Source of the DNA: Candidatus Poribacteria bacterium
Lineage (GTDB): Bacteria > Poribacteria > WGA-4E > WGA-3G
DNA length: 64,000 nt
Reading direction: 5' to 3'
Assembly: GCA_022821965.1 (NCBI GenBank)
Contig: JAJECN010000023.1
Location: 83,805-147,804 of the forward strand
The notes beneath the pieces were generated by a model. The model did not search any database. It saw only the letters and a program-made list of their open reading frames with translations, and was not told the origin of the DNA. The translations under genes and the position numbers were made by a program. Of the stretch, positions 18,430 to 26,791 are shown piece by piece. Positions within the stretch are counted from its first letter, which is position 1. Each line of letters starts with the position of its first letter.

Positions 18430-18526
18430 TTTTCAGTTATCAGTTAAAGAGGGTTGTCGTCAAACCTAAGGTCCTCTCCTAATTGAAAACAGATAATTGG
18501 TAACCTCAATAGGGAAAAAGATAAAG

Positions 18527-19162
18527 ATGGAAACACTTAAATTGCTCATATTTGTTGGTACAGAAGGTATTTATCACGATCATGCAGGAAACGGACAGTT
18601 CTTGACATCAATGCTCAACGATACCGGCGAAATTGCCTCTGATTTCTCGCAAGACTACAATGTGCTTGCTGATGGGCTTAGCGGATACGATACTGTCCTG
18701 TTCTATACGGATGTCGGGGAACTCTCGGAGGCACAAGAAATGGGACTGCTCAACTATATCCGAGCGGGTGGTGGATTTTTTGGACTGCACACCGCGGCTG
18801 CTTCATTTAGGGAATCTGAAGGCTACCACGGTATGCTCAACGGATTTTTCAACGGACATAGCCCGTATATGGACTTCACGGTTAATGTGAGTAACAGTGG
18901 GCATCCGATTACCGAAGGATTAGCCGATTTTGGGGTGACGGATGAACTCTACTACCTCAAACACAATCCTGACACATCACACCACCTGATGCATGCTTAT
19001 GACGAGACAAAAGATGAAACGCATGTTATGGCGTTCCACCATACGTATGGCGAGGGTAGGGTCTTTTACTTCGCGCTCGGACACGATATGGCAGTGCTTG
19101 AAAATCCAAGTTTTCAGACGGTTATCCGCCGCGGTGCGTTGTGGGCAGGCAATCGGCTATAG
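18527..19162 (+). CDS. ThuA-like domain protein (glutamine amidotransferase-like fold)
   Basis: 211-aa protein of the ThuA family, related to class I glutamine amidotransferases. Visible: GTEGIYHDH start, YDTVLFYTDVGELSE, GGGFFGLHTAAASF in the nucleophile-elbow region, and the C-terminal HTYGEGRVFYFALGHD. The active-site Cys of true amidotransferases is replaced in the elbow by His-Thr, as is usual for ThuA. ATG at 18527 with AGGG upstream; a TTG 30 nt earlier is less likely. ThuA proteins accompany trehalose/disaccharide and sulfatase loci and their biochemical role is poorly known. Confidence 0.87.
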   Translation: METLKLLIFVGTEGIYHDHAGNGQFLTSMLNDTGEIASDFSQDYNVLADGLSGYDTVLFYTDVGELSEAQEMGLLNYIRAGGGFFGLHTAAASFRESEGYHGMLNGFFNGHSPYMDFTVNVSNSGHPITEGLADFGVTDELYYLKHNPDTSHHLMHAYDETKDETHVMAFHHTYGEGRVFYFALGHDMAVLENPSFQTVIRRGALWAGNRL

Positions 19163-19228
19163 ATGCGTTGGGCTGTGGTGGACAGCATGGATGTGTGTGG
19201 GTTCTTGGTAGGTTCCGTTATATTTTTT

Positions 19229-19257
19229 TTGACTTTTTTTCTTAAATTTTTTACAAT
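19229..19257 (+). promoter_or_regulatory. Near-consensus sigma-70 promoter of the PglZ/TGT operon
   Basis: TTGACT (19229-19234), an exact 17-nt spacer of T/A-rich sequence, and TACAAT (19252-19257). Transcription would start near 19264, only a few bases before the ATG at 19267, so the first gene may be read from a leaderless or almost leaderless mRNA. Confidence 0.65.
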
Positions 19258-19266
19258 GATTATCAA

Positions 19267-19527
19267 ATGGATGAACCGATGCCAAATTCCCGATCCATAA
19301 CCCAACTTGCAGCTTATTGGAAACGAAATGGGCTCAGCACGCGCGCCAGTTATGTTCTTGCCAAAGCTGGTATATCGGAGACACAGTTGGTAGCGTACCG
19401 TGAAATATCGGCACTCTTATGTTTGAAAAACTGCGGTTCCGAAACCGCCAAAGAAATCTGGGATTTTATGGCAAACTCAGAACGAGAAGTGAAAGAGGTG
19501 AAATTTGAAAAGCTCATCCCGAACTAA
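19267..19527 (+). CDS. Small RpoA-CTD/helix-hairpin-helix-like protein
   Basis: 86-aa protein resembling the C-terminal domain of RNA polymerase alpha: LSTRASYVLAKAGISETQL corresponds to the first HhH segment, and CLKNCGSETAKEIWDFM corresponds to the alpha-CTD motif LKNxGxKTxxEI that contacts the DNA minor groove and activators. Free-standing, with no alpha N-terminal domain. It is the first gene of the operon, immediately downstream of the promoter at 19229-19257, and overlaps the next gene by 23 nt. It could be a DNA-binding regulator or a DNA-sensing subunit. The fold call is from motif; the role is inferred. An internal ATG at 19279 is an alternative start. Confidence 0.7.
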   Translation: MDEPMPNSRSITQLAAYWKRNGLSTRASYVLAKAGISETQLVAYREISALLCLKNCGSETAKEIWDFMANSEREVKEVKFEKLIPN

Positions 19528-21085
19528 GTTTGTACCTGTAACGCCAAACGAGATTCAACCTGTAACGATCCGCTATGCCCGTGAAACAGATGTAGCCGGT
19601 GCAAAGGATCTCGCGGACCGGCATCGGATGGAATTAGGCTTTGTTCGGGTATCCGTGCTACACGAAGCACAAAAAAAGAAATGGCTCCTCGTCGCCATTC
19701 GGGATGAACAGGTCATCGGTTTCGCTAATTTCCGTATTCGTCAGGATAAAAACGCCACGCTTTATGATATTGTTATTGATGAGTCCTATCGTAAGCAGAA
19801 AATCGGGAAACGGCTTATACAACGCTTAACGTGGTTAGTGAACGTAGCTGGAGGCGAACATATTCGACTCAAGTGCCCCCAATCTCTTCCAGCAAACGCG
19901 TTTTACGAGAAACTGCAATTTACACGGACAGATACCGAAATCGGGAAAAAGCGTCCGTTAAACGTATGGCACTACTTCCTCAAACCATTGCCCCGGCGGT
20001 TTGAATTCAATGAGAACGGTGATGGATTTTTACACAGTCCACCAGATCATTCCCCACATTTTTTCGCTTCAGCAACGATTGCCCCTGGAGAAATACGAAA
20101 GATCTACGAACTCTGGCATGCGCATGCCCACGATTTTGAGTGGTCCCGAGGTAAACCGAATCCATTTCAACGGTTGTTAATTTCACCTGTACTTGCTAGC
20201 TCTTCAACACTCGCGTTTGTGCGTGAACTTAAGCGGAGCGGTGAAACGGAAGAAGTCATGTTCGATTCCGGTGGTTTCTTCGTCCAAAAGGGGGATATTA
20301 CTTATAACGAACTCTATTCAAAATTACGTGAGGTTTACCAGACAGAAGATTGGGCGGATATCTACATTTTGCCAGACAATCCACCATTGAGTAGGGATTC
20401 TATGTCTGACGCTGAAACTAAAATCCGACAGACAGTTGATGGAAGTGTTAGTTTTGCTTACCAATTGCCGTCTGATCTCCGTGGAAAGGTGATGCCAGTA
20501 ATCCATGCCAAACAGCCTGCACACCTGGAGTTTTGTCTGCAAAACTATGAAGTTTTAATGGCGGACTCACACCGGATCGGTTTCGGGTCTTTTTCAACCA
20601 TGGGCACCACGAATTCAATTAACCGGGTCAATGTGGATGTGTTGCGTTTGCTTGATGATTTAGTCCCGCGACTCAATGGGAGTCGGCTTCATAGTTTTGG
20701 AATTTCAACGCCCCCCGCTGTTTTCTGTTTAGCAAAGGTGGGTGTAAAAACTTTTGATTCCAATGGTTGGATGCGGACGGGTGGTTATGGGTCTATATTT
20801 TTTCCGTTCATGTATGGTAGGCGGATTGATTGTAAAACTCGTAAATACTCTCGTATTCATAAGGATGAGTTTGAACCCCTAAAATTGAACATTGGACATC
20901 GATGTCCATTTTGTGAGTCCTTTGATAAACTAGCAGAGGAAAGTGGGCGGTGGTTTCGGATTATGCATAACCTAATAGTCATGGCAGAATTAGGGACTTA
21001 CAACTACCAACCACAATGGAATATCCTCGAAGAGTACTCCGAACATTATTACCGAATGCTTAAAGATGTGCAAATATCAACATAA
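19505..21085 (+). CDS. GNAT acetyltransferase fused to tRNA-guanine transglycosylase-like (DpdA-type) domain
   Basis: 526-aa two-domain protein. Residues 20-160 are a GNAT domain (YDIVIDESYRKQKIGKRLIQ is the acetyl-CoA motif A). Residues 165-526 are a TGT-family base exchanger: Asp254 in MFDSGGFF, Asp291 in ILPDNPP, the IGFGSF glycines (359-361), candidate nucleophile Asp418 in KTFDSNGW, and a zinc site from Cys443, Cys467-x2-Cys470 and His488 in MHNL. All positions follow TGT order. Known TGT-family enzymes swap guanine for 7-deazaguanines in tRNA, or in DNA (DpdA). The company of PglZ and HerA favours DNA here (inference). TTG start with GAGG upstream, coupled to the preceding gene. Confidence 0.75.
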   Translation: MKSSSRTKFVPVTPNEIQPVTIRYARETDVAGAKDLADRHRMELGFVRVSVLHEAQKKKWLLVAIRDEQVIGFANFRIRQDKNATLYDIVIDESYRKQKIGKRLIQRLTWLVNVAGGEHIRLKCPQSLPANAFYEKLQFTRTDTEIGKKRPLNVWHYFLKPLPRRFEFNENGDGFLHSPPDHSPHFFASATIAPGEIRKIYELWHAHAHDFEWSRGKPNPFQRLLISPVLASSSTLAFVRELKRSGETEEVMFDSGGFFVQKGDITYNELYSKLREVYQTEDWADIYILPDNPPLSRDSMSDAETKIRQTVDGSVSFAYQLPSDLRGKVMPVIHAKQPAHLEFCLQNYEVLMADSHRIGFGSFSTMGTTNSINRVNVDVLRLLDDLVPRLNGSRLHSFGISTPPAVFCLAKVGVKTFDSNGWMRTGGYGSIFFPFMYGRRIDCKTRKYSRIHKDEFEPLKLNIGHRCPFCESFDKLAEESGRWFRIMHNLIVMAELGTYNYQPQWNILEEYSEHYYRMLKDVQIST

Positions 21086-21101
21086 CGTTAAAGGAAACAA
21101 T

Positions 21102-21926
21102 ATGTCCCGAATACATATTCTCAAAGGATTTTCTGATGTCGATAGTGCCTTATGGGTTTTGAAGTATCATCCGGGTCCCCGAAGTCGTTCGGATTTGGTG
21201 CAAATAGTTCGTGACAAAGGTTATATGGTAGCAAATGAAGATTATGAAATCATTCTGTTATTAATTAAATGGGGAATTGCCCGACGCACTCCATCGGAAT
21301 TAACTCACAAAGGTAAAGAGTTTTATGCCTTGTGGGAAAGGAATCGAGATGTGGCTATTGACATACTACACGGGTTGCAATACGGTTTGTGGACAAAACA
21401 CTTGCGGACTCAAAATACAGAGTCTTGGTCTTATCGAGAGGTTTGTAATTATCTTTGGGATTCTGATGCCTTACCCAAAAAGGATGACGTTATCAGTCAT
21501 ATCTATAATAGCCTCTCATATCTGGAAATAGATCCAGAAAAGGCGGCGTTTGACGGTAAATCTGTGAATCATGCCTACGATTGGCTTTTACCACTTTCTC
21601 CACTAATGCTTGAGGGAGTCAGAGAAACAGCAAACGGCAGAAATTTCAGGAATGCCACTTTTAAACGGCGCTCTCACTGTTCTACAGCGTTGTTTCTAAT
21701 GGGATTGGATTGGGTTGCTAGGGAATCTGGAAACACCTATGGAGATTTATGGATGATTGGAGAGGAACAGAGACGGCAAGTTTGCCGATTCTGTTTAATT
21801 GACGAGACGCGGTTTGACTTCATGTTCAACGAAACGCTTCGCCGCTTTTCTGCTTACTTATCTGTTCGCAGATCTGGTGGTCTTTATATTGTTATTAATA
21901 ATGAACCACAAATCTCTGATTTTTAG
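21102..21926 (+). CDS. Winged-helix-like protein of unknown function in the PglZ/TGT operon
   Basis: 274 aa from an ATG at 21102 with AAGGAA at 7 nt; an in-frame start 36 nt earlier overlaps the previous gene. Residues about 12-80 look like a winged helix (ALWVLKYHPGPRSRSDLVQI, then LLLIKWGIARRTPSELTHKG). The remainder is mixed helix with KRRSHCSTALFLMGLDW and a VCRFCLIDE Cys pair, which does not form a complete zinc site by itself. I do not recognise the family. Its size and position before a very large ATPase recall DpdG of Dpd clusters or small DNA-recognition subunits of BREX/Dnd-like systems; this needs a profile search. Confidence 0.65.
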   Translation: MSRIHILKGFSDVDSALWVLKYHPGPRSRSDLVQIVRDKGYMVANEDYEIILLLIKWGIARRTPSELTHKGKEFYALWERNRDVAIDILHGLQYGLWTKHLRTQNTESWSYREVCNYLWDSDALPKKDDVISHIYNSLSYLEIDPEKAAFDGKSVNHAYDWLLPLSPLMLEGVRETANGRNFRNATFKRRSHCSTALFLMGLDWVARESGNTYGDLWMIGEEQRRQVCRFCLIDETRFDFMFNETLRRFSAYLSVRRSGGLYIVINNEPQISDF

Positions 21927-21943
21927 TTTACGGAGTTATTTTT

Positions 21944-24900
21944 ATGTCATTACACGAAATTTATAAAAAAGAACCTACTGTAGCTACGCCCTCGGTTTAT
22001 AATTTAGTATCTGCACCAGAAATGTGGGATCGTAAATTTCACTTTCATGTCAGCACTCATATATCTATTGGGAATTTACGGAACCGGTGGGACGCTATCA
22101 TTAACAATCTCCTGAAAAAACGTTCTGTAACCGGTTTGATCTACGCAGATAAAGGTTACGGTAAAACTTCTACCGGTATTTCTTTATGGCAAGCAGCGGA
22201 GGCGAAACAGATTGTCACAGTCCCCCCATTTGTCTGGGGGAGTCTTGCTGATATGCTTACGGCGACGCATGCATGGATCTGCTATCGTTTGCAAGATACA
22301 CGACCTGAACTTATCCATGATATCGAGCAAAAACATCGAGAGATAGTTGAAGTTGATGAAGAAACGTTGGCACAAAGGTTAGTCCAAGAGAATAGCTTAT
22401 CTTATGATCAGGCTCGCAACACGATTAATCACTTGAGAGAAGCAGGTCGACTTTTAGAGGTTTTGTCTCCACACCAACTTTTGGACTACCTCCGTTTTAC
22501 AACGCAAATACTTCTAAGATCAGGTTACAACGGTCTCTTAATGCTGCCCGATGAGTTTGAACTTTTTAAGACGAATCCTGACATATCACAGAATTATCAG
22601 AATCTCAAAGACTTTATCTTCGGACTTTATGAAGAAGAAAACTTCCCAATTGGATGTGTTGCCTTCACCTACAATCGCACATTTGCTGATATTGAGCTCA
22701 GAGCAAGTCATATATTAGATCGGTTTAATAAGCCCGAGGGGAGTCAGATTAACTTAGAGCAACTTTACGGGCAAACAGATTTTGCAAAGTATTTGTGGGA
22801 GAAATTGTCCGGAACACTTCAACTGTCGCCTTCAGAACGTAATGCTGTAGATACGGATGTTTTAGAGGCACTCGGGCAATTTTTACGCCATCCGCGATCA
22901 CGTGAACTTATGAGTGGTCCCCGTTCAGTTGTGAGGACATTTAATCGTGCAGCACAACGTTATATTGAAAGTAATAGACCCTATTCTATTTTTGATTTTT
23001 GTGATGATTATCTTTCTGGAAATATCAGTTACGGATCACAAGAAAGTGAAACAGCATCAGCCTATAACCAGATAATAGGATTACCAATTGTTCGTAATAC
23101 AACTGATGGTGATAAAATTGTTAAGTTACTCTGTGTACATCCAGAGGGGATACCACCGGAGTGCTTCCAGAAGTACGGTATTCCTGAGCAGGCTAAAGAT
23201 GTCGTTATCCAAGATCTCCTTGGGGATCATGTTAATATAAAAGTCACAGGACCGGCTCTAAAAATATATCGAGACGATTTGTTGGGCGTAGATGAACTTA
23301 ATGAAATTCTTAAAATGCTAAGAGGGACGTTTAGTCCAGCAGATAAAGAGTTCCACCGCGCTGCTGTGCGTGCTTTTAGCAGGCATATCCTCTCTGAAAT
23401 TTTGACGAAAAAGACAGGAGCTAGCCTTGGATGGGTTATTACCGAAACAGATGGAAATTTTGGATTTCATTGCAGATTGGATGCAAAAGGCACAGTTTTG
23501 TCAGATTATCCTGATAGAACATTAACCATTGATGTTGCCACAGAAATTCTCTCGAATTTCCCAACATCCGACAGCCAGTTTCGGACACAATTTACTTTGG
23601 ACACCACTAACCAGGTAGACAACGCTTGTTGTATTACAGCAAAGAGTCTTGATTTTCGTTTTAATGTACAGCAACCCATTGACGCTCAACGAGTACCAGA
23701 AGACATCGGTAAACTAGGAGAATTGTTCCTTCCTGAATTCATAACACCACTGCTTTTACTTTCTATCTTGGATTTTTTTGATGATGATTCAATAGTTTCT
23801 ATGGTGGAATCTGCAAAACAGGAAGCCGAAGTTGGGTTTCTTAAAGAGCGAATTCGTAATGAACTGATCCATTATTTTTTTTCACCTGAAATTAAGACAG
23901 AGGTTTACTTTGATCCAGTTGAACTTTCTACGGATTTTCAATCGGTGACTGCCGGAAAAGACTTCGTTGAAAATGTTTTACGAATTTTAATACCAAAGCA
24001 ATTTCCTGACTATTCTGCGGTTGCCACGGCAGCGCAATGGAAAAGATATTTGGATGCATATAAGCTCGCACTCAGCAACATTCCTACGCTTGCAATTAGA
24101 CGCGGAATTGAGCCCATGGCAATGGCTAATTCCGATGTTCCAGGACATTTTGGATTGAGCGGCATCTCCGCTTTTCGGAATTTCAATAACGTTGTTGGAC
24201 GCGAGTTGTTGAGATTTGAGGACAGTACTGGGCGGCAAGTCGAAGTTACAAGCAAACAAGAACAAGTAAATGTTTTGTTTACGCTTCATCGATTTGAAAA
24301 GCGACTCGTAGAACAACTTGAGACCAATTCCACAACTATTATTGTTGATGGGCAGGTTGTTAATGCAATAACGCTTCCTTTCGTCCATGAGTATGCTGCT
24401 AAGCTTGGTTATGCCAAGGACGAAATTAATGAGTTAGTAGATATTCTTAATACCCGCGGTATAATCAAGACCAAAAGCGAAATTGGTATGGAGCATCTCT
24501 ATATCGCCGATGTCTCTATCAATTTTTCCGAATTGGAAGCAAAATTGAGTAATATTGAGGACGTGATTAAATTAGCAGAATCTAAGGGGTTTGACTATCA
24601 ATATGACGTTCTCACCTCTGTCCGTAATCTCATCCAGACTGGGGGCATTGAAAATGATGAGGTACAAAAAGAGGAGTTGCGTCAAAAATTGAATTCGACA
24701 GAGAGGAACTTTGAGCAGTATTGCCGCAATATGATTATCACCGAGCAGAATTGTCTTGAACAACAGATTACCGAACTTGAGACACTTCGCCTTCCGGTTC
24801 CTAAAGTTTTAGGGCAGCAAACTGATTATCCTCCAGTAGATTTCAGCCAAATCCTTTTTGATGATATCCAAAACCATGTGAAACGTGCTTATGTAAGCCT

Positions 24901-25906
24901 TTCTGATGAAATTACGAAAATTCAGTCGAAAGTGCGAGATATGGTTGATCGTGAAGTTGAAACTTATGAATCAGATCAGACACTATTCAAAGCAATTGAG
25001 ACAGCTGATCGATTGAAATCGGAACGAATTAAAGTTGGCACGCAAATTAAAAATCTGAGTAAGAGACAGAATGATACCGAAGAATTATTCCAACTTTTCG
25101 ATCCGTGGAGACAGCTAGCGCGACAGTGCCATAACGATAAACGCTCAATGGAAAACAGTCGCGAAGATATGGAAGTCGGCAATCTAATTGATAGGTTAAA
25201 TGGTGTTGTGGGCGAGATAAGACAACACCTTTCTGAAAAACGCCAAAGCCTTAAAGATATTTTAAGCAACAGTGAACACTTCAAGTTAAAGATTGATAGC
25301 ATTAATTCCGAATTTGGTACATATGAAAAAGGTAAAGAAAATGAATTTATCAAATATCAAGATAACCTTGAGAATCTTTTGCGGAAACTCTTTGAGAAAC
25401 CACATATTGGCGTAAGTTGGAATCCTGCTGATCAAGATGGATGTTACAGGGACACTCGGCAAAAGGTTGTTGAAAAGTTGTTAAAGGAAGTTATAGGCGA
25501 AGCGAGACGGCAAATTGATAGCCTCAACCGTGATTTGCGGCAGCCAATTGATATTCTTGCTGTCCCTGATGAATTAAAAGATAAATCAGTCGCTTTACGT
25601 CAAGATCTACAGACGTGTGACAAAAAATTCTTGGCAGTCCGCTCGGAACTGACTATTGAGCAAGTTGACACTGAATTAGAAAATTGGGTGTCTACATTGA
25701 TTTCCCTACGCGAAGCCGGTAGAACATACTTGAAGAGATGGGAGAAAATTAACGAGGATATGCAAAGGTTTAGAAGTGCTCTAAGCCAAACAGCACAAAG
25801 GTTACATGATGCTGTAAACCCACTGATAGAGGATGGCACTTTCCCTTCAGCACGCGCAATTGTTGAATGCTTAGAGGAATTGTATGAATTGCGGTCAAAC
25901 GTTTGA
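21944..25906 (+). CDS. 1320-aa P-loop ATPase with long coiled-coil C-terminus (BrxC/PglY- or DpdH-like)
   Basis: Very large cytoplasmic NTPase. Walker A is ADKGYGKT (residues 68-75) and Walker B is GLLMLPDEFELF (197-208), followed by an AAA-like region up to about residue 345. A winged-helix-like middle part (EGIPPECFQKYGIPEQAK and onward) comes next, and from about residue 890 there are long charged helices (NSTERNFEQYCRNMIITEQN and later segments) predicted to form coiled coils. Size and layout match BrxC/PglY of BREX/Pgl and the large ATPase of Dpd clusters, but I cannot assign a subfamily. GGAG lies 8 nt before the ATG. Codon and base use is clearly AT-richer than in the flanking catabolic genes, suggesting horizontal transfer. 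Confidence 0.8.
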   Translation: MSLHEIYKKEPTVATPSVYNLVSAPEMWDRKFHFHVSTHISIGNLRNRWDAIINNLLKKRSVTGLIYADKGYGKTSTGISLWQAAEAKQIVTVPPFVWGSLADMLTATHAWICYRLQDTRPELIHDIEQKHREIVEVDEETLAQRLVQENSLSYDQARNTINHLREAGRLLEVLSPHQLLDYLRFTTQILLRSGYNGLLMLPDEFELFKTNPDISQNYQNLKDFIFGLYEEENFPIGCVAFTYNRTFADIELRASHILDRFNKPEGSQINLEQLYGQTDFAKYLWEKLSGTLQLSPSERNAVDTDVLEALGQFLRHPRSRELMSGPRSVVRTFNRAAQRYIESNRPYSIFDFCDDYLSGNISYGSQESETASAYNQIIGLPIVRNTTDGDKIVKLLCVHPEGIPPECFQKYGIPEQAKDVVIQDLLGDHVNIKVTGPALKIYRDDLLGVDELNEILKMLRGTFSPADKEFHRAAVRAFSRHILSEILTKKTGASLGWVITETDGNFGFHCRLDAKGTVLSDYPDRTLTIDVATEILSNFPTSDSQFRTQFTLDTTNQVDNACCITAKSLDFRFNVQQPIDAQRVPEDIGKLGELFLPEFITPLLLLSILDFFDDDSIVSMVESAKQEAEVGFLKERIRNELIHYFFSPEIKTEVYFDPVELSTDFQSVTAGKDFVENVLRILIPKQFPDYSAVATAAQWKRYLDAYKLALSNIPTLAIRRGIEPMAMANSDVPGHFGLSGISAFRNFNNVVGRELLRFEDSTGRQVEVTSKQEQVNVLFTLHRFEKRLVEQLETNSTTIIVDGQVVNAITLPFVHEYAAKLGYAKDEINELVDILNTRGIIKTKSEIGMEHLYIADVSINFSELEAKLSNIEDVIKLAESKGFDYQYDVLTSVRNLIQTGGIENDEVQKEELRQKLNSTERNFEQYCRNMIITEQNCLEQQITELETLRLPVPKVLGQQTDYPPVDFSQILFDDIQNHVKRAYVSLSDEITKIQSKVRDMVDREVETYESDQTLFKAIETADRLKSERIKVGTQIKNLSKRQNDTEELFQLFDPWRQLARQCHNDKRSMENSREDMEVGNLIDRLNGVVGEIRQHLSEKRQSLKDILSNSEHFKLKIDSINSEFGTYEKGKENEFIKYQDNLENLLRKLFEKPHIGVSWNPADQDGCYRDTRQKVVEKLLKEVIGEARRQIDSLNRDLRQPIDILAVPDELKDKSVALRQDLQTCDKKFLAVRSELTIEQVDTELENWVSTLISLREAGRTYLKRWEKINEDMQRFRSALSQTAQRLHDAVNPLIEDGTFPSARAIVECLEELYELRSNV

Positions 25907-25917
25907 CAACCTATTAA

Positions 25918-26466
25918 ATGAATTGGTTAACCTATCATAAACAACTCTTAAAATTAGCGGAAACGATGGAAACGCTAATGCCTTCTCAAATTTCCGCGCG
26001 AAATGTGCTTCTACTTGCTATTCAAACATGGGAACCATACATCAATCTGTACGGACCACCCGGTGTTGGGAAGACTTTTATTGTCCACTGTTTGCATCAT
26101 TGCACTGACCTCCTCTATTTTTCGGATCCGACTCGTTACAACGCCTCTGTTTCCAAAGAGTGTGCTGTGGCAATTGACAATGCACCGCACACCCGCCAAG
26201 AAGCACGCCGACTTTATGATAGGATCCGATGGGGACAAAAGGATTATACCGGTCCAAAGAATGTTATCTTAATCACGCGCCAACCTATTGATGATGATAT
26301 ACGGAAGATTGAACTAACATTGACAGACATTGACATTGCCCATATAGAAAACATCATGCGCCAACAATTCGGTAAATCTGATTTTGAGGACTTCAGTGAG
26401 TATGCTCAGCAACGTTCAGGCTTGTGGTGGTACATCAAAAACCTTTGTTGTAGCATAGAATGTTAG
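25918..26466 (+). CDS. Small AAA-type ATPase, C-terminus encoded within a dispersed repeat
   Basis: 182-aa P-loop protein. Walker A is GPPGVGKT (residues 46-53), Walker B CAVAIDN (82-88), then a strand NVILITRQPIDDD in sensor-1 position and a short helical end. It is like a clamp-loader/DnaA-type AAA core without a full lid. It starts 11 nt after the large ATPase, with no clear ribosome site, so coupling is likely. The last six residues and the stop lie inside a 25-nt sequence (26448-26472) that recurs at 41891-41915, so the natural C-terminus may have been cut by repeat insertion. Probably a motor or loader subunit of the system. Confidence 0.75.
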   Translation: MNWLTYHKQLLKLAETMETLMPSQISARNVLLLAIQTWEPYINLYGPPGVGKTFIVHCLHHCTDLLYFSDPTRYNASVSKECAVAIDNAPHTRQEARRLYDRIRWGQKDYTGPKNVILITRQPIDDDIRKIELTLTDIDIAHIENIMRQQFGKSDFEDFSEYAQQRSGLWWYIKNLCCSIEC

Positions 26467-26472
26467 TCTGTG
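26448..26472 (+). repeat. Dispersed 25-nt repeat overlapping the end of the small AAA ATPase gene
   Basis: TTGTAGCATAGA-A-TGTTAGTCTGTG differs at one base from the copy at 41891-41915. It supplies the final codons and the TAG stop of the ATPase gene. The frame after it (from 26462) is open for about 25 codons in a different phase. Confidence 0.6.
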
Positions 26473-26566
26473 TGCTTATGCGTCCGCAAATGAACAGTTT
26501 ACAGCGAAAAAAACGCATATCGCCGTGATTCTCATGGAAATATAGGAAGTTGCTTGGGAGGTTATC

Positions 26567-26749
26567 ATGTTAGTGAAAAGACTTTTTGAAAAACTCGAGC
26601 ACCGGAGACTCGAAAAAGCTCGTTTAGAGGGGGTATCTGAAGGCTTATCCGAAGCACAGAAAAAACATGCAGAATGGGTGGAATGGGCTAAAAACGGTCA
26701 GGATAAGCCGCAACCCAAACCCCCAAAAGCTCCAGAGACGGATAGTTAG
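26567..26749 (+). CDS. 60-aa charged protein of unknown function
   Basis: Small ORF with a strong ribosome site (GGGAGG 6-7 nt before the ATG), lying in frame-independent space between the small ATPase and PglZ genes. The product begins MLVKRLFEKLEHRRLEKARL, forms one amphipathic charged helix through SEGLSEAQKKHAEWVEWAKN, and ends in a Pro/Lys tail. No known family recognised. The ribosome site, the absence of overlapping coding and the operon position argue that it is real; it could be an adaptor or an inhibitory peptide of the neighbouring ATPases (inference). Confidence 0.6.
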   Translation: MLVKRLFEKLEHRRLEKARLEGVSEGLSEAQKKHAEWVEWAKNGQDKPQPKPPKAPETDS

Positions 26750-26791
26750 GTAGACACACTCTCTGGGCCCGAGCACAAAGGACAGAATGAA

